A DNA stretch of 13,344 nt, from assembly GCA_003153915.1 (NCBI GenBank), contig PMBX01000264.1, positions 1-13,344 of the forward strand, given 5' to 3'. The stretch comes from Phycisphaerales bacterium. GTDB lineage: Bacteria; Planctomycetota; Phycisphaerae; SM23-33. The notes under the pieces were generated by a model. The model did not search any database, had not been told where the DNA came from, and worked only from the letters and a program-made list of their open reading frames with translations. The number at the start of each line of letters is the position of its first letter. The stretch's first letter is position 1. Shown piece by piece: positions 1 to 7,521 of this stretch. A program made the position numbers and the translations under genes.

Positions 1-236
1 TAACTGGCTCTATCGCTCTGGGCAGCATAAGACCCCAACACAATGGCCCGACGTGGACCGGTTTTCGGTGCGCAGGTCAGTCCGCTAAACCACTACGAGA
101 GGAAAGCAGCATGATGCACGAAAGAAACGGTGAGGCCTGACATTCCGGACTTTTTCTGGTTGCAGACCACATCAGGTCCGACTGACCAGAGCAACGGTAC
201 AAGCCTTCATGATCCAAGCAGGCTAAAAACAGGGCA
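1..236. other. Intergenic or gene-edge sequence with no supported gene
   Basis: This stretch lies beyond the 3' end of the minus-strand UroD-like gene and holds no gene I can support. One plus-strand frame is open from base 2 to a TAA at 86-88 (28 codons, mostly G/C at third positions). It could be the tail of a gene entering from the left, but it matches no family I recognise. A ten-codon frame from ATG 110 to TGA 139 follows a purine-rich AGAGGAAA; it is too short to call. An 8-bp inverted repeat (GGTCAGTC near 76, GACTGACC near 179) is spaced too widely to be a terminator. I see no hairpin followed by a T-tract for the leftward operon. Confidence 0.4.
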
Positions 237-1376
237 CTAACGGGATCCCAGGACCTTTGCCATAAACTGGCGGTAGTAGCCGTAATCTGCCAAGGACAGT
301 TCGGGGATTGTCGAGTGGTCCAGGGTCGGGAAGTATCCACCGCGGTCCAGCAGCGGGCTTATGCGACGGAGCACCTCAGCCTCGATGGCGGGGGTTCCCT
401 TGGCTAGCTCCATTTTGTCGATGCCACCCACAATCAGCAGTTCTCGGTACTCCCGAGCGACTTTCACCACATCCATGCCGGCAGTCACTTCGTACGGGCC
501 CAGCATGTCCACCCCCACCTCCAGCCACAGTGGCGTGATGAGGTCAATATTCCCGTCGGAGTCCACCATGAAGTGCTGCACGCCCTTACGGCGAAGGTGG
601 TCAATCAATCGGCGGTATTGGGGCGCCATATAGTGACGGAACATCTCCGGCGACAGCAGCGGCCCGGTCTTGTACGCCAGGTCCTCCCATAACATGATAT
701 AATCCACCGGCGCCTCATCCATTAACTTCGCAGTCGCCTGCAAAACGAAATCGGTCCAGTACTCGCAGATCTCGCCGACCAGGGCAGGCTGGTCGTAAAA
801 GTTCACTGACAGCGTTTCAACACCCATCATCTTCCGTAGCACGCCATACCAGCCGGGCACGTAAAGCGTGGTGGGAAAGTCTCTGTTGAGCCAGGCCGCC
901 TTGTGCTGCTCCCACTTGGCAGGATAACGGCCTGGATCTGCCGGATTGAGGCGCTTGCGATATTCCAGCCAGCTTGCTCGATCGGTGATGGGGAAGCCCA
1001 GATATTGCGGAATGCTTTGCACTCCGCGGCGAAGGGACTTCTCCGTTGCGCCCCAGGCATCCCGCCGGATGGTGTAGTTGTCGGTCTGCTCAATCACCTC
1101 GCCATAGAAACTGGGCAGCGGAGCCAGGTTCACGCCCACCTTTACGGGTAGGGGATCCTCGATCCATGGCCCGCCATGATCGAGGCCGAAGTAGTCTATC
1201 CAGCTTGTCTGACGGGGTACGTCAACCGGAAGGCCCTGGTCGCGCCACCGCTCGGTCGTGTCGGCACGGAAGTACCACTCCCACCTCGGCCAGCGATCCA
1301 CGGAGGCGAAGCTGGTGTAGCGAAGGAAACGCTCACGGTCAGTCATCGTCGTTGGTTGAAGCTGGTTGTCACTCAT
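237..1376 (-). CDS. Uroporphyrinogen decarboxylase superfamily protein (not HemE), DSDG-type
   Basis: This 379-residue protein has the length and pattern of the UroD/MtaA/CmuA TIM-barrel superfamily. Typical elements are an N-terminal RERFLRYTSFASVDR, a middle segment ending VDMLGPYEV, and a C-terminal stretch VGGIDKMELAKGT then GGYFPTLDH. The HemE active-site signature (MRQAGR near the N-terminus) is missing, so a role in haem synthesis is unlikely. Where the corrinoid methyltransferase branch has a zinc-binding His-x-Cys, this protein has D272-S-D-G, so a standard zinc thiol-methyl site is unlikely too. The ATG at 1376 follows AAGGGAA at suitable spacing; ATG codon 11 is an alternative start. 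It lies 30 nt after the rhamnosidase on the same strand, probably in one transcript. Substrate unknown; family membership is firm, function is not. Confidence 0.88.
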   Translation of the reverse strand: MSDNQLQPTTMTDRERFLRYTSFASVDRWPRWEWYFRADTTERWRDQGLPVDVPRQTSWIDYFGLDHGGPWIEDPLPVKVGVNLAPLPSFYGEVIEQTDNYTIRRDAWGATEKSLRRGVQSIPQYLGFPITDRASWLEYRKRLNPADPGRYPAKWEQHKAAWLNRDFPTTLYVPGWYGVLRKMMGVETLSVNFYDQPALVGEICEYWTDFVLQATAKLMDEAPVDYIMLWEDLAYKTGPLLSPEMFRHYMAPQYRRLIDHLRRKGVQHFMVDSDGNIDLITPLWLEVGVDMLGPYEVTAGMDVVKVAREYRELLIVGGIDKMELAKGTPAIEAEVLRRISPLLDRGGYFPTLDHSTIPELSLADYGYYRQFMAKVLGSR

Positions 1377-1406
1377 CAGTTGTTCCCTTTGGAATTGCGG
1401 GGCAGG

Positions 1407-4064
1407 TTACTCGCAAATGAAGTGGTACTCGCCGCTGCCCATCTCGAATATGACACAGCCGTCGTCGCAGTCAGCGCCGAGCACACCGTCAATTGGCCCG
1501 ACCAACGCACCTTGGCGCCAGGCTGCCTGGCCGTCTAGGAGCACCTCTGCCTCTGAAGCATCTGGTGTGGTCGGCATGAACACTCTCGCACGGGCGTTGG
1601 CGGGGATGGTCACGTCCATCTCAACACCTCGGCCCCGGCGCCGCCAGGACACCTTTACCAAACCGCGGACGGTCGGCAACTCGGCTGATACCCAATCCAG
1701 ACCGGTAACCAGGTGTGGCTGCACGACAAACGCTCTCCAGCCAGGCCCCGACTCATCCACCCTCAGCCCGGCCAGCACGCGATAGAACCACGCGCCGATC
1801 GACGCCAGCATCGCATGATTGTGCGAGTTCATGCCGCCCCCGGTGGCCAGCTCCCATCGCTCCCACATGGTAGTGGCGCCGTTGGCGAGCATGTGGCCCC
1901 AGCTTGGATAGTCCTCCTGTGTCACTAGCCGCCACGACACATCGCTACGGCCGGAGCGGGAAAGGGCCTCGGGCAGATACTTGGTGCATATGTTCCCGGT
2001 GGTGAGGTGTCCGCCGAACTCTTCCATCACGCTACGAACCAGATTCTCCAGTACCCTGGCACGACGTGAGGTTGGTACCAAGTCTAAGTACAGGGCAAGA
2101 CAGTTGCTCGACTGGCTGTTAAGCCCATATCCTCCCGCCTGTTCGTTCCAGAACTCGCGATTGAAGGCCTCGGCTACCTGCTCGGCGAGGCGTTCGTATG
2201 CCTGCCGGTCGTCCTGCCGCCCCAGCAGTCCCGCCATCCGCGCCAGCAGCACGAGCTGGTAGTAATACATGCCCGTCGAAATTGTTTGGCCACTGATGTG
2301 GGCGCTGGCGGGAGAGCCGGCGGCGCTGACCTGGCGCCCTAGCCCGGCTGGCGGCGCCCAGTCACCCCAATAGCTGTACTGGACAATGTGATTGCGGGTC
2401 CGCGTAGTAAGGTAGTCCACCCAAGCCTTCATGCCGGCGTAGTGCCTCTCGATCAGCCGGCGGTCCCCATAATGCTGGTACATCAGCCAAGGAAGCAGCA
2501 AATAGCAGACACTGACCGGGTCGGCAGGCCGGTTTCCGACGTGGTACGGGACTGTGTCGCTGATCGTGCCGGCGGCGTCTTGGTTCTCGGCCAGGTCGTC
2601 CATGAACTTCGTGATAAACCGCGGCATCTCGTAGTTGTAGATCGCTTCCTCGCTGCGGGCAGTCATGTCGTTGAGCCAGCCCAGCCGCTCGCTGCGCTGC
2701 GGACAGTCGGTGGGGATTCCATGCAGGTTGCTGCCTTCGGTCCACAGGATCGCCCGGTGGATGCGGTTAATCAGGTCGCTGCTGCACTCGAACCGGCCAC
2801 GGCGGGCGACCGAAGACCGCACCACGCGTCCATCCAGGCTGTCTAGCGTTGGCTCCCCGGGCCAGCCCTGCACTTGCACGTAACGGAAACCGTGGTAGGT
2901 GAAGCGCGGTTCCCATTGCTCCACACCGTTTCCCTTGAGGATATACACGTCCTCGGCCCGGGCGATCAGCAGATTGTCCTGGTTGACCATGCCGTCGTCG
3001 CGGCAGGTCTCGCCAAAACGAAGTGTGATTCTGGTCCCGGCCGGACCCTGAACGCGTAGTCGTGCCCAGCCGGCGAAGTTCTGCCCCAAGTCGAAGACCC
3101 ACACACCCGGCAACGGCTGCGACAATCCCACCGGCCGGAGGGTGTCCACCACGCGGATGGGCTCGAGCATCTGTGACGCCAGCTTTCCGCCCGGGGCGCT
3201 GGTCACCAGGCTGCGGAACCAGCACTCCAGCCGATCGCTCGTCCTGCCGTGGCTGTAGCCAGGGCTGTCCCATCCGGGGCGTTCCGCGCGGGCATCGTAC
3301 ACCTCGCCGTCGTAGATGCTGTTGGACAATGTTGGTCCGGCCAAGAAGGGCCAGTTGTATTGGGTAGCCACAACCTGACACGTCCCATCCGTGAACTCGA
3401 TGTTCAATTGCAGCAGCAGCTTAGGCATCCCATACCAGCCATTGCCGAGTTCTGCACCGATGACATTCCCACCCTCGCGCAGCAGCGCCGTCACGTCATG
3501 GGTGACGTAAAGCACGCGCTTGGCATAGTCCGTCGGGGCAGGATCCAGCACATGGTCACCGACGGCTTGGCCGTTGATGTGAAAGTAGTGGTAGCCGATA
3601 CCGGCCACGTACGCCCGCGCCCGTCGCACTGGCTTGGCGAGCTTGAAGTCGTGAACCACCAGCAGGCTTCGCCCCGGCAGGCAGGCAGGCGAGCCGATCC
3701 ATACTGCCTGCCAGTCCTCAGGGTGCAGCAGGCCCATCTCAAACCACGCTGCTTCGGCGGCCGTTGCCGTGCAGCCGTGATTGTCCCAGACCTCCACGGT
3801 CCAGTAGCACCGCTGGCCGCTGTGAAGCTCGTCCCCGGCATACTCGACGCTCACCGACTGGTCCGACGCCACGCGCCCGCTGTCCCAAACGTCCGCACGC
3901 CCGGCGGCCAAGGTCTCGGCCGATTCCGCCACGCGGACGCGGTAGCCAACCTGCGCGGTACCCCGACGATCGCTGCTGAGAATCCAACTCAGCCGCGGCC
4001 GCTGCACGTCAAGGCCCAGCGGATTACAGGCATATTCGCAACGCAGGTTCCGCACGCTCAGCAT
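1407..4064 (-). CDS. Alpha-L-rhamnosidase, glycoside hydrolase family 78
   Basis: The 885-residue protein would hydrolyse terminal alpha-L-rhamnose from oligosaccharides or glycosides by inversion. Domains run in GH78 order: an N-terminal Ig-like region (opening LRCEYACNPLGLDVQRPRLSW), the rhamnosidase_N beta-domain (about residues 120-280), the linker domain (VFDLGQNFAGW...LRFGE), an (alpha/alpha)6 barrel and a C-terminal beta-domain. The signature TDCPQRSERLGWLND holds D453, E459 (expected general acid) and D466. E735 in TTMWERWE, ahead of MNSHNHAM, fits the general base. No signal peptide is visible, so it is probably cytoplasmic. I prefer ATG 4064: CGAGGT sits just upstream, GH78 similarity begins there, and the in-frame ATG at 4091 lies inside a predicted -10 box. 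It is the first gene of a leftward pair and divergent from the isomerase operon. Exact linkage specificity cannot be read from the sequence. Confidence 0.95.
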   Translation of the reverse strand: MLSVRNLRCEYACNPLGLDVQRPRLSWILSSDRRGTAQVGYRVRVAESAETLAAGRADVWDSGRVASDQSVSVEYAGDELHSGQRCYWTVEVWDNHGCTATAAEAAWFEMGLLHPEDWQAVWIGSPACLPGRSLLVVHDFKLAKPVRRARAYVAGIGYHYFHINGQAVGDHVLDPAPTDYAKRVLYVTHDVTALLREGGNVIGAELGNGWYGMPKLLLQLNIEFTDGTCQVVATQYNWPFLAGPTLSNSIYDGEVYDARAERPGWDSPGYSHGRTSDRLECWFRSLVTSAPGGKLASQMLEPIRVVDTLRPVGLSQPLPGVWVFDLGQNFAGWARLRVQGPAGTRITLRFGETCRDDGMVNQDNLLIARAEDVYILKGNGVEQWEPRFTYHGFRYVQVQGWPGEPTLDSLDGRVVRSSVARRGRFECSSDLINRIHRAILWTEGSNLHGIPTDCPQRSERLGWLNDMTARSEEAIYNYEMPRFITKFMDDLAENQDAAGTISDTVPYHVGNRPADPVSVCYLLLPWLMYQHYGDRRLIERHYAGMKAWVDYLTTRTRNHIVQYSYWGDWAPPAGLGRQVSAAGSPASAHISGQTISTGMYYYQLVLLARMAGLLGRQDDRQAYERLAEQVAEAFNREFWNEQAGGYGLNSQSSNCLALYLDLVPTSRRARVLENLVRSVMEEFGGHLTTGNICTKYLPEALSRSGRSDVSWRLVTQEDYPSWGHMLANGATTMWERWELATGGGMNSHNHAMLASIGAWFYRVLAGLRVDESGPGWRAFVVQPHLVTGLDWVSAELPTVRGLVKVSWRRRGRGVEMDVTIPANARARVFMPTTPDASEAEVLLDGQAAWRQGALVGPIDGVLGADCDDGCVIFEMGSGEYHFICE

Positions 4065-4086
4065 CAAGGTACCTCGGAGCTTGGGC

Positions 4087-4116
4087 AGCATATGGGTCGG
4101 GTCAGTTAAGTGTCAA
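4087..4116 (-). promoter_or_regulatory. Predicted promoter of the rhamnosidase-UroD operon
   Basis: Read on the minus strand, a consensus -35 TTGACA (4116-4111) is followed after 18 bp by TATGCT (4092-4087, 4 of 6 matches to TATAAT). Transcription would begin near 4080, leaving a short leader with CGAGGT before the ATG at 4064. The -35 overlaps an inverted repeat AAGTG-N6-CACTT (4108-4123) that could bind a regulator. The prediction assumes a sigma-70-like factor. Confidence 0.45.
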
Positions 4117-4136
4117 CCCACTTTCAGGTAACGATC

Positions 4137-4165
4137 TGGACAGCGGTGCAGGTTGGCGCTAGGAT
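4137..4165 (+). promoter_or_regulatory. Predicted promoter of the isomerase-esterase-UroD operon
   Basis: TGGACA (4137-4142, 5 of 6 matches to TTGACA) and TAGGAT (4160-4165, 4 of 6 matches to TATAAT) are separated by exactly 17 bp. Transcription would start near 4172, giving a leader of about 23 nt with GGAG just before ATG 4195. The -10 forms the left half of the palindrome at 4160-4175, so a protein bound there would block RNA polymerase. Confidence 0.45.
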
Positions 4166-4175
4166 ATATATCCTA
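4160..4175. promoter_or_regulatory. 16-bp perfect palindrome, candidate operator
   Basis: TAGGATATATATCCTA is fully self-complementary and lies between the divergent rhamnosidase and isomerase genes. It is AT-rich in a GC-rich region and covers the predicted -10 of the rightward promoter. This is the usual placing of a repressor site in a sugar-use locus. No regulator gene for it lies in this part of the window, so the binding protein is unknown. Confidence 0.5.
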
Positions 4176-4194
4176 TCCACACTTGGAGTCCGCC

Positions 4195-5172
4195 ATGGCG
4201 CGCAAATACTCCTTGGTCCTAGGGAATCTCGGCAACACCCGCGACCGCTTTTGCAGCGGTTACAAGGCTAACCCAGACACGATGACGATGCTCGCCCAAG
4301 CGGCCAATATCCCGCACGTTAGTGGCATTGAGCTGGTGGGAACCTGGGACATCCGGCCCGACAACGTCAAGGAAATGTCCAAGGCCCTTGGCGACCTGGG
4401 CATGACATGTGTGTCGATCATCCCGGACCTGTTCGCCAACAAGCTTTACTGGAAGGGCAGCTACAGCTCGCGCGACGCATCCGTCCGTCGGGAGGCAATC
4501 GACTACACACGGCAGATGTGCGACATAGCGATGCAACTGGGCTGCCAGATCATGAATATCTGGCCCGGACAGGACGGCTACGACTACCTGCTCTGCGCGG
4601 ACTACCAGCGCGAGAGGGAGTGGTTTGTTGAGGCGGTCCGGGAACTGGCCGCCGCGTATCCCAAGCTGCGGTTTGCCCTGGAATACAAACCAAAGGAGCC
4701 GCGGACGCACTCATACCTGGCGCGCATGGCCGACACGCTGCTGGTGGCGATGCGGTCAGGCTGCACGAATGTCGGCGTAACCATCGACACCGGCCACGCT
4801 TATGTGGGTGGGGAGGTTGTAGGAGAGGCGATCGTCCTGGCCCATCAGGCGGGCGACCTACTGTTCCACATGCACTTCAACGACAACCATGGCAGTTGGG
4901 ACGACGACATGATCGTCGGCAGCGTGCACTCGGTGGCTTATATCGAGACGCTCTATTGGCTGGACCGTTGCGGGTACGCCGGATGGCTGTCGATGGACCA
5001 GTACCCCTATCGCGAGGACGCTGCCGGGGCCATTGGCGAGAGCGTTCTCTGGCTGACGCAGTTCGACGCGATCGTGCAGGCCAACCGTCGAAAGCTCGAC
5101 GAATTGGTGGCGGCAGGCGACGCGGTGGCCACATCAGCATTTCTACGCACCATCCTTGCCAGGCCGGCGTGA
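4195..5172 (+). CDS. Xylose-isomerase-like TIM-barrel sugar isomerase/epimerase
   Basis: This 325-residue protein belongs to the xylose isomerase-like TIM-barrel superfamily (AP_endonuc_2), which interconverts aldoses and ketoses or epimerises sugars with divalent metal. Visible metal and active-site candidates are E163 in FALEYKPKE, D198 and H201 in IDTGH, H225/H227 in HMHFNDN, and D236/D238 in SWDDD. This layout resembles the L-rhamnose isomerase (Pseudomonas stutzeri type)/xylose isomerase branch. With the rhamnosidase beside it, isomerisation of released L-rhamnose to L-rhamnulose is a reasonable guess, but 3-keto-sugar or inositol enzymes of this superfamily cannot be excluded. ATG 4195 is chosen over an in-frame TTG at 4153 because GGAG (4185-4188) precedes it and the TTG lies upstream of the predicted transcription start. 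The esterase follows after 100 nt. Confidence 0.85.
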   Translation: MARKYSLVLGNLGNTRDRFCSGYKANPDTMTMLAQAANIPHVSGIELVGTWDIRPDNVKEMSKALGDLGMTCVSIIPDLFANKLYWKGSYSSRDASVRREAIDYTRQMCDIAMQLGCQIMNIWPGQDGYDYLLCADYQREREWFVEAVRELAAAYPKLRFALEYKPKEPRTHSYLARMADTLLVAMRSGCTNVGVTIDTGHAYVGGEVVGEAIVLAHQAGDLLFHMHFNDNHGSWDDDMIVGSVHSVAYIETLYWLDRCGYAGWLSMDQYPYREDAAGAIGESVLWLTQFDAIVQANRRKLDELVAAGDAVATSAFLRTILARPA

Positions 5173-5272
5173 GTACCAGACGCAAACCAAGCTCGCAGCA
5201 GGAAACATTCGTGAGGCGCCTGTAGCTTGAAAGAATGGCAACTACATTGACAACGGTCATCGCGGGAGTCCT

Positions 5273-6496
5273 ATGAACAGCAGTTCGACTCAACAGCCGC
5301 CCGTGACATGGGATTTGGGGGCGCTGTATCAGCGGCCGGTGACACATCCAGCGCCGGAGCTGAAGGCTAGTGGAGTGAAGGGCATGTTCCTGGAGGGTCT
5401 GCCATATCAGGGCAAGCCCACGCGAGTATTCGCATGGTACGGTCTGCCGGACGTTGCCACGGGCCAGAAAGTGCCCGCGATGGTTCTGGTACACGGCCTG
5501 ACCGGCACGGCCTTTTCCCAGTGGGTTCGCTTGTGGACTGCCCGCGGCTATGCCGCCATCGCCATCGACTGGAACGGGCAGATACCGCAGGTGTTGCCGG
5601 AGCCTGAACTGGCGGCCGTCAAGGCCCGCAGGGGGCTCACGTATTTTCGCCGCCATGAGCAAGCTGGTCCGCCGGTCGATACGTGCATGAACGGGTGCGA
5701 CCTTCCCATGGCCGATCAGTGGCAATACCACGCCGTGGCAGCCATCATCCAGGCCTGCTCGTTCCTGGCCAGCCAGCCGGAAGTGGATGCCGATCGCATC
5801 GGTCTGACGGGCATCTCCTGGGGGGCTTACCTCAGTTGCATCATCTCTGGCGTCGACCATCGCTTCAAGTTCATCATGCCCGTCTACGGCTGCGGGTTCC
5901 TGGATGAAGAATCGATTTGGGGACCAACCTTCGTCACCATGGGACCGGACAAGACCCGTCAGTGGATGGACACCTGGGACCCCTCGCGCTACGTGGGCTT
6001 TTCCGACGTTCCGATGCTATTCATCAGTGGCCCCAACGACCCTGGATTCGGATTCGGGCCGCTTCTCAAGACGGCGGGCCTAGCCAAGGGGCCGGTAACG
6101 TTGTGTATTCGTCCGCGGATGGTGCACGGACATGAGCAAGGCTATGCGCCCGCGGAGTTGTATGCCTTTGCCGACTCGATATTCAAGGGCAGCCCGGGTC
6201 TTGTGAAGGTTCTGGAAGTCAGCCGCAAGGACAAAGGGGTGTTCATTAACTATGAGTTGCCGCACAATGGGGATGCAAAGGTCGTCTGGGGCGAGCTGAT
6301 CTACACCACTGAGACGAACAAGTGGCTGGACCGCCGCTGGCAGATTGAGCCGGTGGAACTGGTATCCGGCAAACTTCAGGTCAAGACCGCCCTCCCTGAA
6401 GGCACCATTGCCTGGTATGTAAACCTGATCGACTCACGCGGGCTGCTGGTCAGTGCTGATCCGCAGGGAGTGGTCCAGACCCCGGCGCCCTCGTGA
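5273..6496 (+). CDS. Alpha/beta-hydrolase esterase, dienelactone hydrolase/acetyl xylan esterase-like
   Basis: The 407-residue protein has an alpha/beta-hydrolase fold. AMVLVHGLTGTAF supplies the oxyanion region, S182 in GISWG is the nucleophile, D256 in ISGPNDPGFG is a likely acid, and H287 in MVHGHEQGY the likely base. Residues from about 305 to the end form a predicted beta-rich domain (WGELIYTTE...WYVNLIDSRG) like the tail found in PhoPQ-activated and planctomycete esterase-type proteins. A role in removing acyl groups, such as acetyl, from the glycoside handled by the neighbouring enzymes is inferred from context. There is no signal peptide or lipobox, so it is probably cytoplasmic. ATG 5273 follows GGGAG at a short spacing. 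Its stop overlaps the possible GTG start of the next gene, which suggests translational coupling. Exact substrate unknown. Confidence 0.85.
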   Translation: MNSSSTQQPPVTWDLGALYQRPVTHPAPELKASGVKGMFLEGLPYQGKPTRVFAWYGLPDVATGQKVPAMVLVHGLTGTAFSQWVRLWTARGYAAIAIDWNGQIPQVLPEPELAAVKARRGLTYFRRHEQAGPPVDTCMNGCDLPMADQWQYHAVAAIIQACSFLASQPEVDADRIGLTGISWGAYLSCIISGVDHRFKFIMPVYGCGFLDEESIWGPTFVTMGPDKTRQWMDTWDPSRYVGFSDVPMLFISGPNDPGFGFGPLLKTAGLAKGPVTLCIRPRMVHGHEQGYAPAELYAFADSIFKGSPGLVKVLEVSRKDKGVFINYELPHNGDAKVVWGELIYTTETNKWLDRRWQIEPVELVSGKLQVKTALPEGTIAWYVNLIDSRGLLVSADPQGVVQTPAPS

Positions 6497-6516
6497 TTAT
6501 GGAAAACGGAGCGAAT

Positions 6517-7521
6517 ATGTCATCGGATATCATGAAGAACTCCTCGCAGGCGTCTCCCCAGACCATGTCGCAGCGCGACTTGGTTCGCCGGGCCTTGGCC
6601 CACCAGGCGACGCCGCGCCCCCCTTATTGCATCCAATTCACCCCACAGGCGATGGAAATACTCAAACCGCACATGGGAGATCTACCGCTGGAGGATTTTG
6701 TCGCTAACGACGCGAGGATCGTTTTTGGGCCATGGTGGGGCTGGAAGGACCTGGGCGAAGACTGGCAGCTCCCCGACACGCCACAGACACCGGAGCGTTT
6801 TTTCAAGGCCGGAAAACTCGACGACTTCCGTCGCAGCCTTGGTGAGATCCGCCGCCAAGGCAACCCATACATCGTGTCGACGTACTACGGCTCGCACTTT
6901 GAGAAAGCCAACTTCGCCAGGGGCATCGAAAACTTTCTGGCCGACATGGCGGCCGATCCGCCGTTTGCCCGCAAGCTACTGACCAGCATTGTCGACCGCA
7001 ACCTGGTGATGATCGAGGAAGCGCTGCGTCTGGAGGAGATCGACGCGGTGCTGCTGGGCGGCGATTGGGGAAGCCAACAAGGCCTGCTGATGAGCCCCCA
7101 GGCCTGGGACGACCTGATCCGCCCAGGTGAGCAACGTGAGTATGATTTGATCAAGGCCTACGGTAAGGATGTGTGGGTACATTCATGTGGGAAGATCGAT
7201 GTACTGATCCCCCGGCTGATCGAGATGGGCGTGGACGTGCTCAATCCGGTCCAACCGGAGGTGATGGACCTGGCGAGCCTCAAACGCGACTTCGGTAGCC
7301 GCATCACGTTCTGGGGCGGCTTGGGAACACAGCGGATTCTCCCACGGGGTACACCCCAGCAGGTCAAAGAAGAGGCCCGGCAAGTGCGGAATCTCATGTC
7401 TGCTGACGGAGGGTACGTCTTTGCTCCGTCCCAATTCATTCAAGACGACGTTCCCGTCGAGAACGTGCTGGCGCTGCTGGAGGTGGCCAGGGAACCGCTT
7501 GGAGATCACCCGGCCAAATAG
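6517..7521 (+). CDS. Uroporphyrinogen decarboxylase superfamily protein, HSCG-type (methyltransferase-like)
   Basis: A 334-residue UroD/MtaA-superfamily protein. Recognisable parts are an N-terminal SQRDLVRRALAHQ, a central LLGGDWGSQQGLLMSPQAWDDLI, VWVHSCGKIDVLIPRLIEMGVDVLNPVQPE, and C-terminal WGGLGTQRILPRGTP then GGYVFAPSQF. It lacks the HemE MRQAGR signature. H222-S-C224-G matches the His-x-Cys zinc motif of MtaA-type corrinoid methyltransferases, but the usual third Cys ligand near the C-terminus appears to be Q306. It may transfer methyl groups or have moved to another reaction. ATG 6517 is preferred because GGAG lies 5 nt before it; GTG 6493 and ATG 6499 are in-frame alternatives, and the first overlaps the esterase stop. 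It is the last gene of the rightward operon, and an integrase remnant begins right after its stop codon. Confidence 0.88.
   Translation: MSSDIMKNSSQASPQTMSQRDLVRRALAHQATPRPPYCIQFTPQAMEILKPHMGDLPLEDFVANDARIVFGPWWGWKDLGEDWQLPDTPQTPERFFKAGKLDDFRRSLGEIRRQGNPYIVSTYYGSHFEKANFARGIENFLADMAADPPFARKLLTSIVDRNLVMIEEALRLEEIDAVLLGGDWGSQQGLLMSPQAWDDLIRPGEQREYDLIKAYGKDVWVHSCGKIDVLIPRLIEMGVDVLNPVQPEVMDLASLKRDFGSRITFWGGLGTQRILPRGTPQQVKEEARQVRNLMSADGGYVFAPSQFIQDDVPVENVLALLEVAREPLGDHPAK

Noticed and set aside
76..186. Inverted copies of GGTCAGTC as a repeat or terminator
   Set aside because: Only 8 bp and about 95 bp apart; expected by chance at this length and not accompanied by other structure.
237..1376. HemE (true uroporphyrinogen decarboxylase) for either UroD-like gene
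   Set aside because: Both lack the N-terminal MRQAGR active-site signature and sit in a sugar-use locus without other haem genes.
3249..4109. Plus-strand open frame of 286 codons
   Set aside because: It lies opposite the N-terminal part of the GH78 rhamnosidase and shows no domain or ribosome site; a GC-rich antisense shadow.
4153..4194. TTG at 4153 as start of the isomerase
   Set aside because: The segment contains the palindrome and predicted -10, and the ATG at 4195 has a good GGAG before it.
5247..5252. TTGACA as an internal promoter before the esterase
   Set aside because: No -10-like hexamer lies 16-18 bp downstream, and the window there already contains the start codon.
4877..5860. 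Long minus-strand open frame of 327 codons across the isomerase and esterase genes
   Set aside because: It is antisense to two well-supported genes, crosses their intergenic gap, is rich in Arg/Pro/His as GC-rich shadow frames are, and matches no family.
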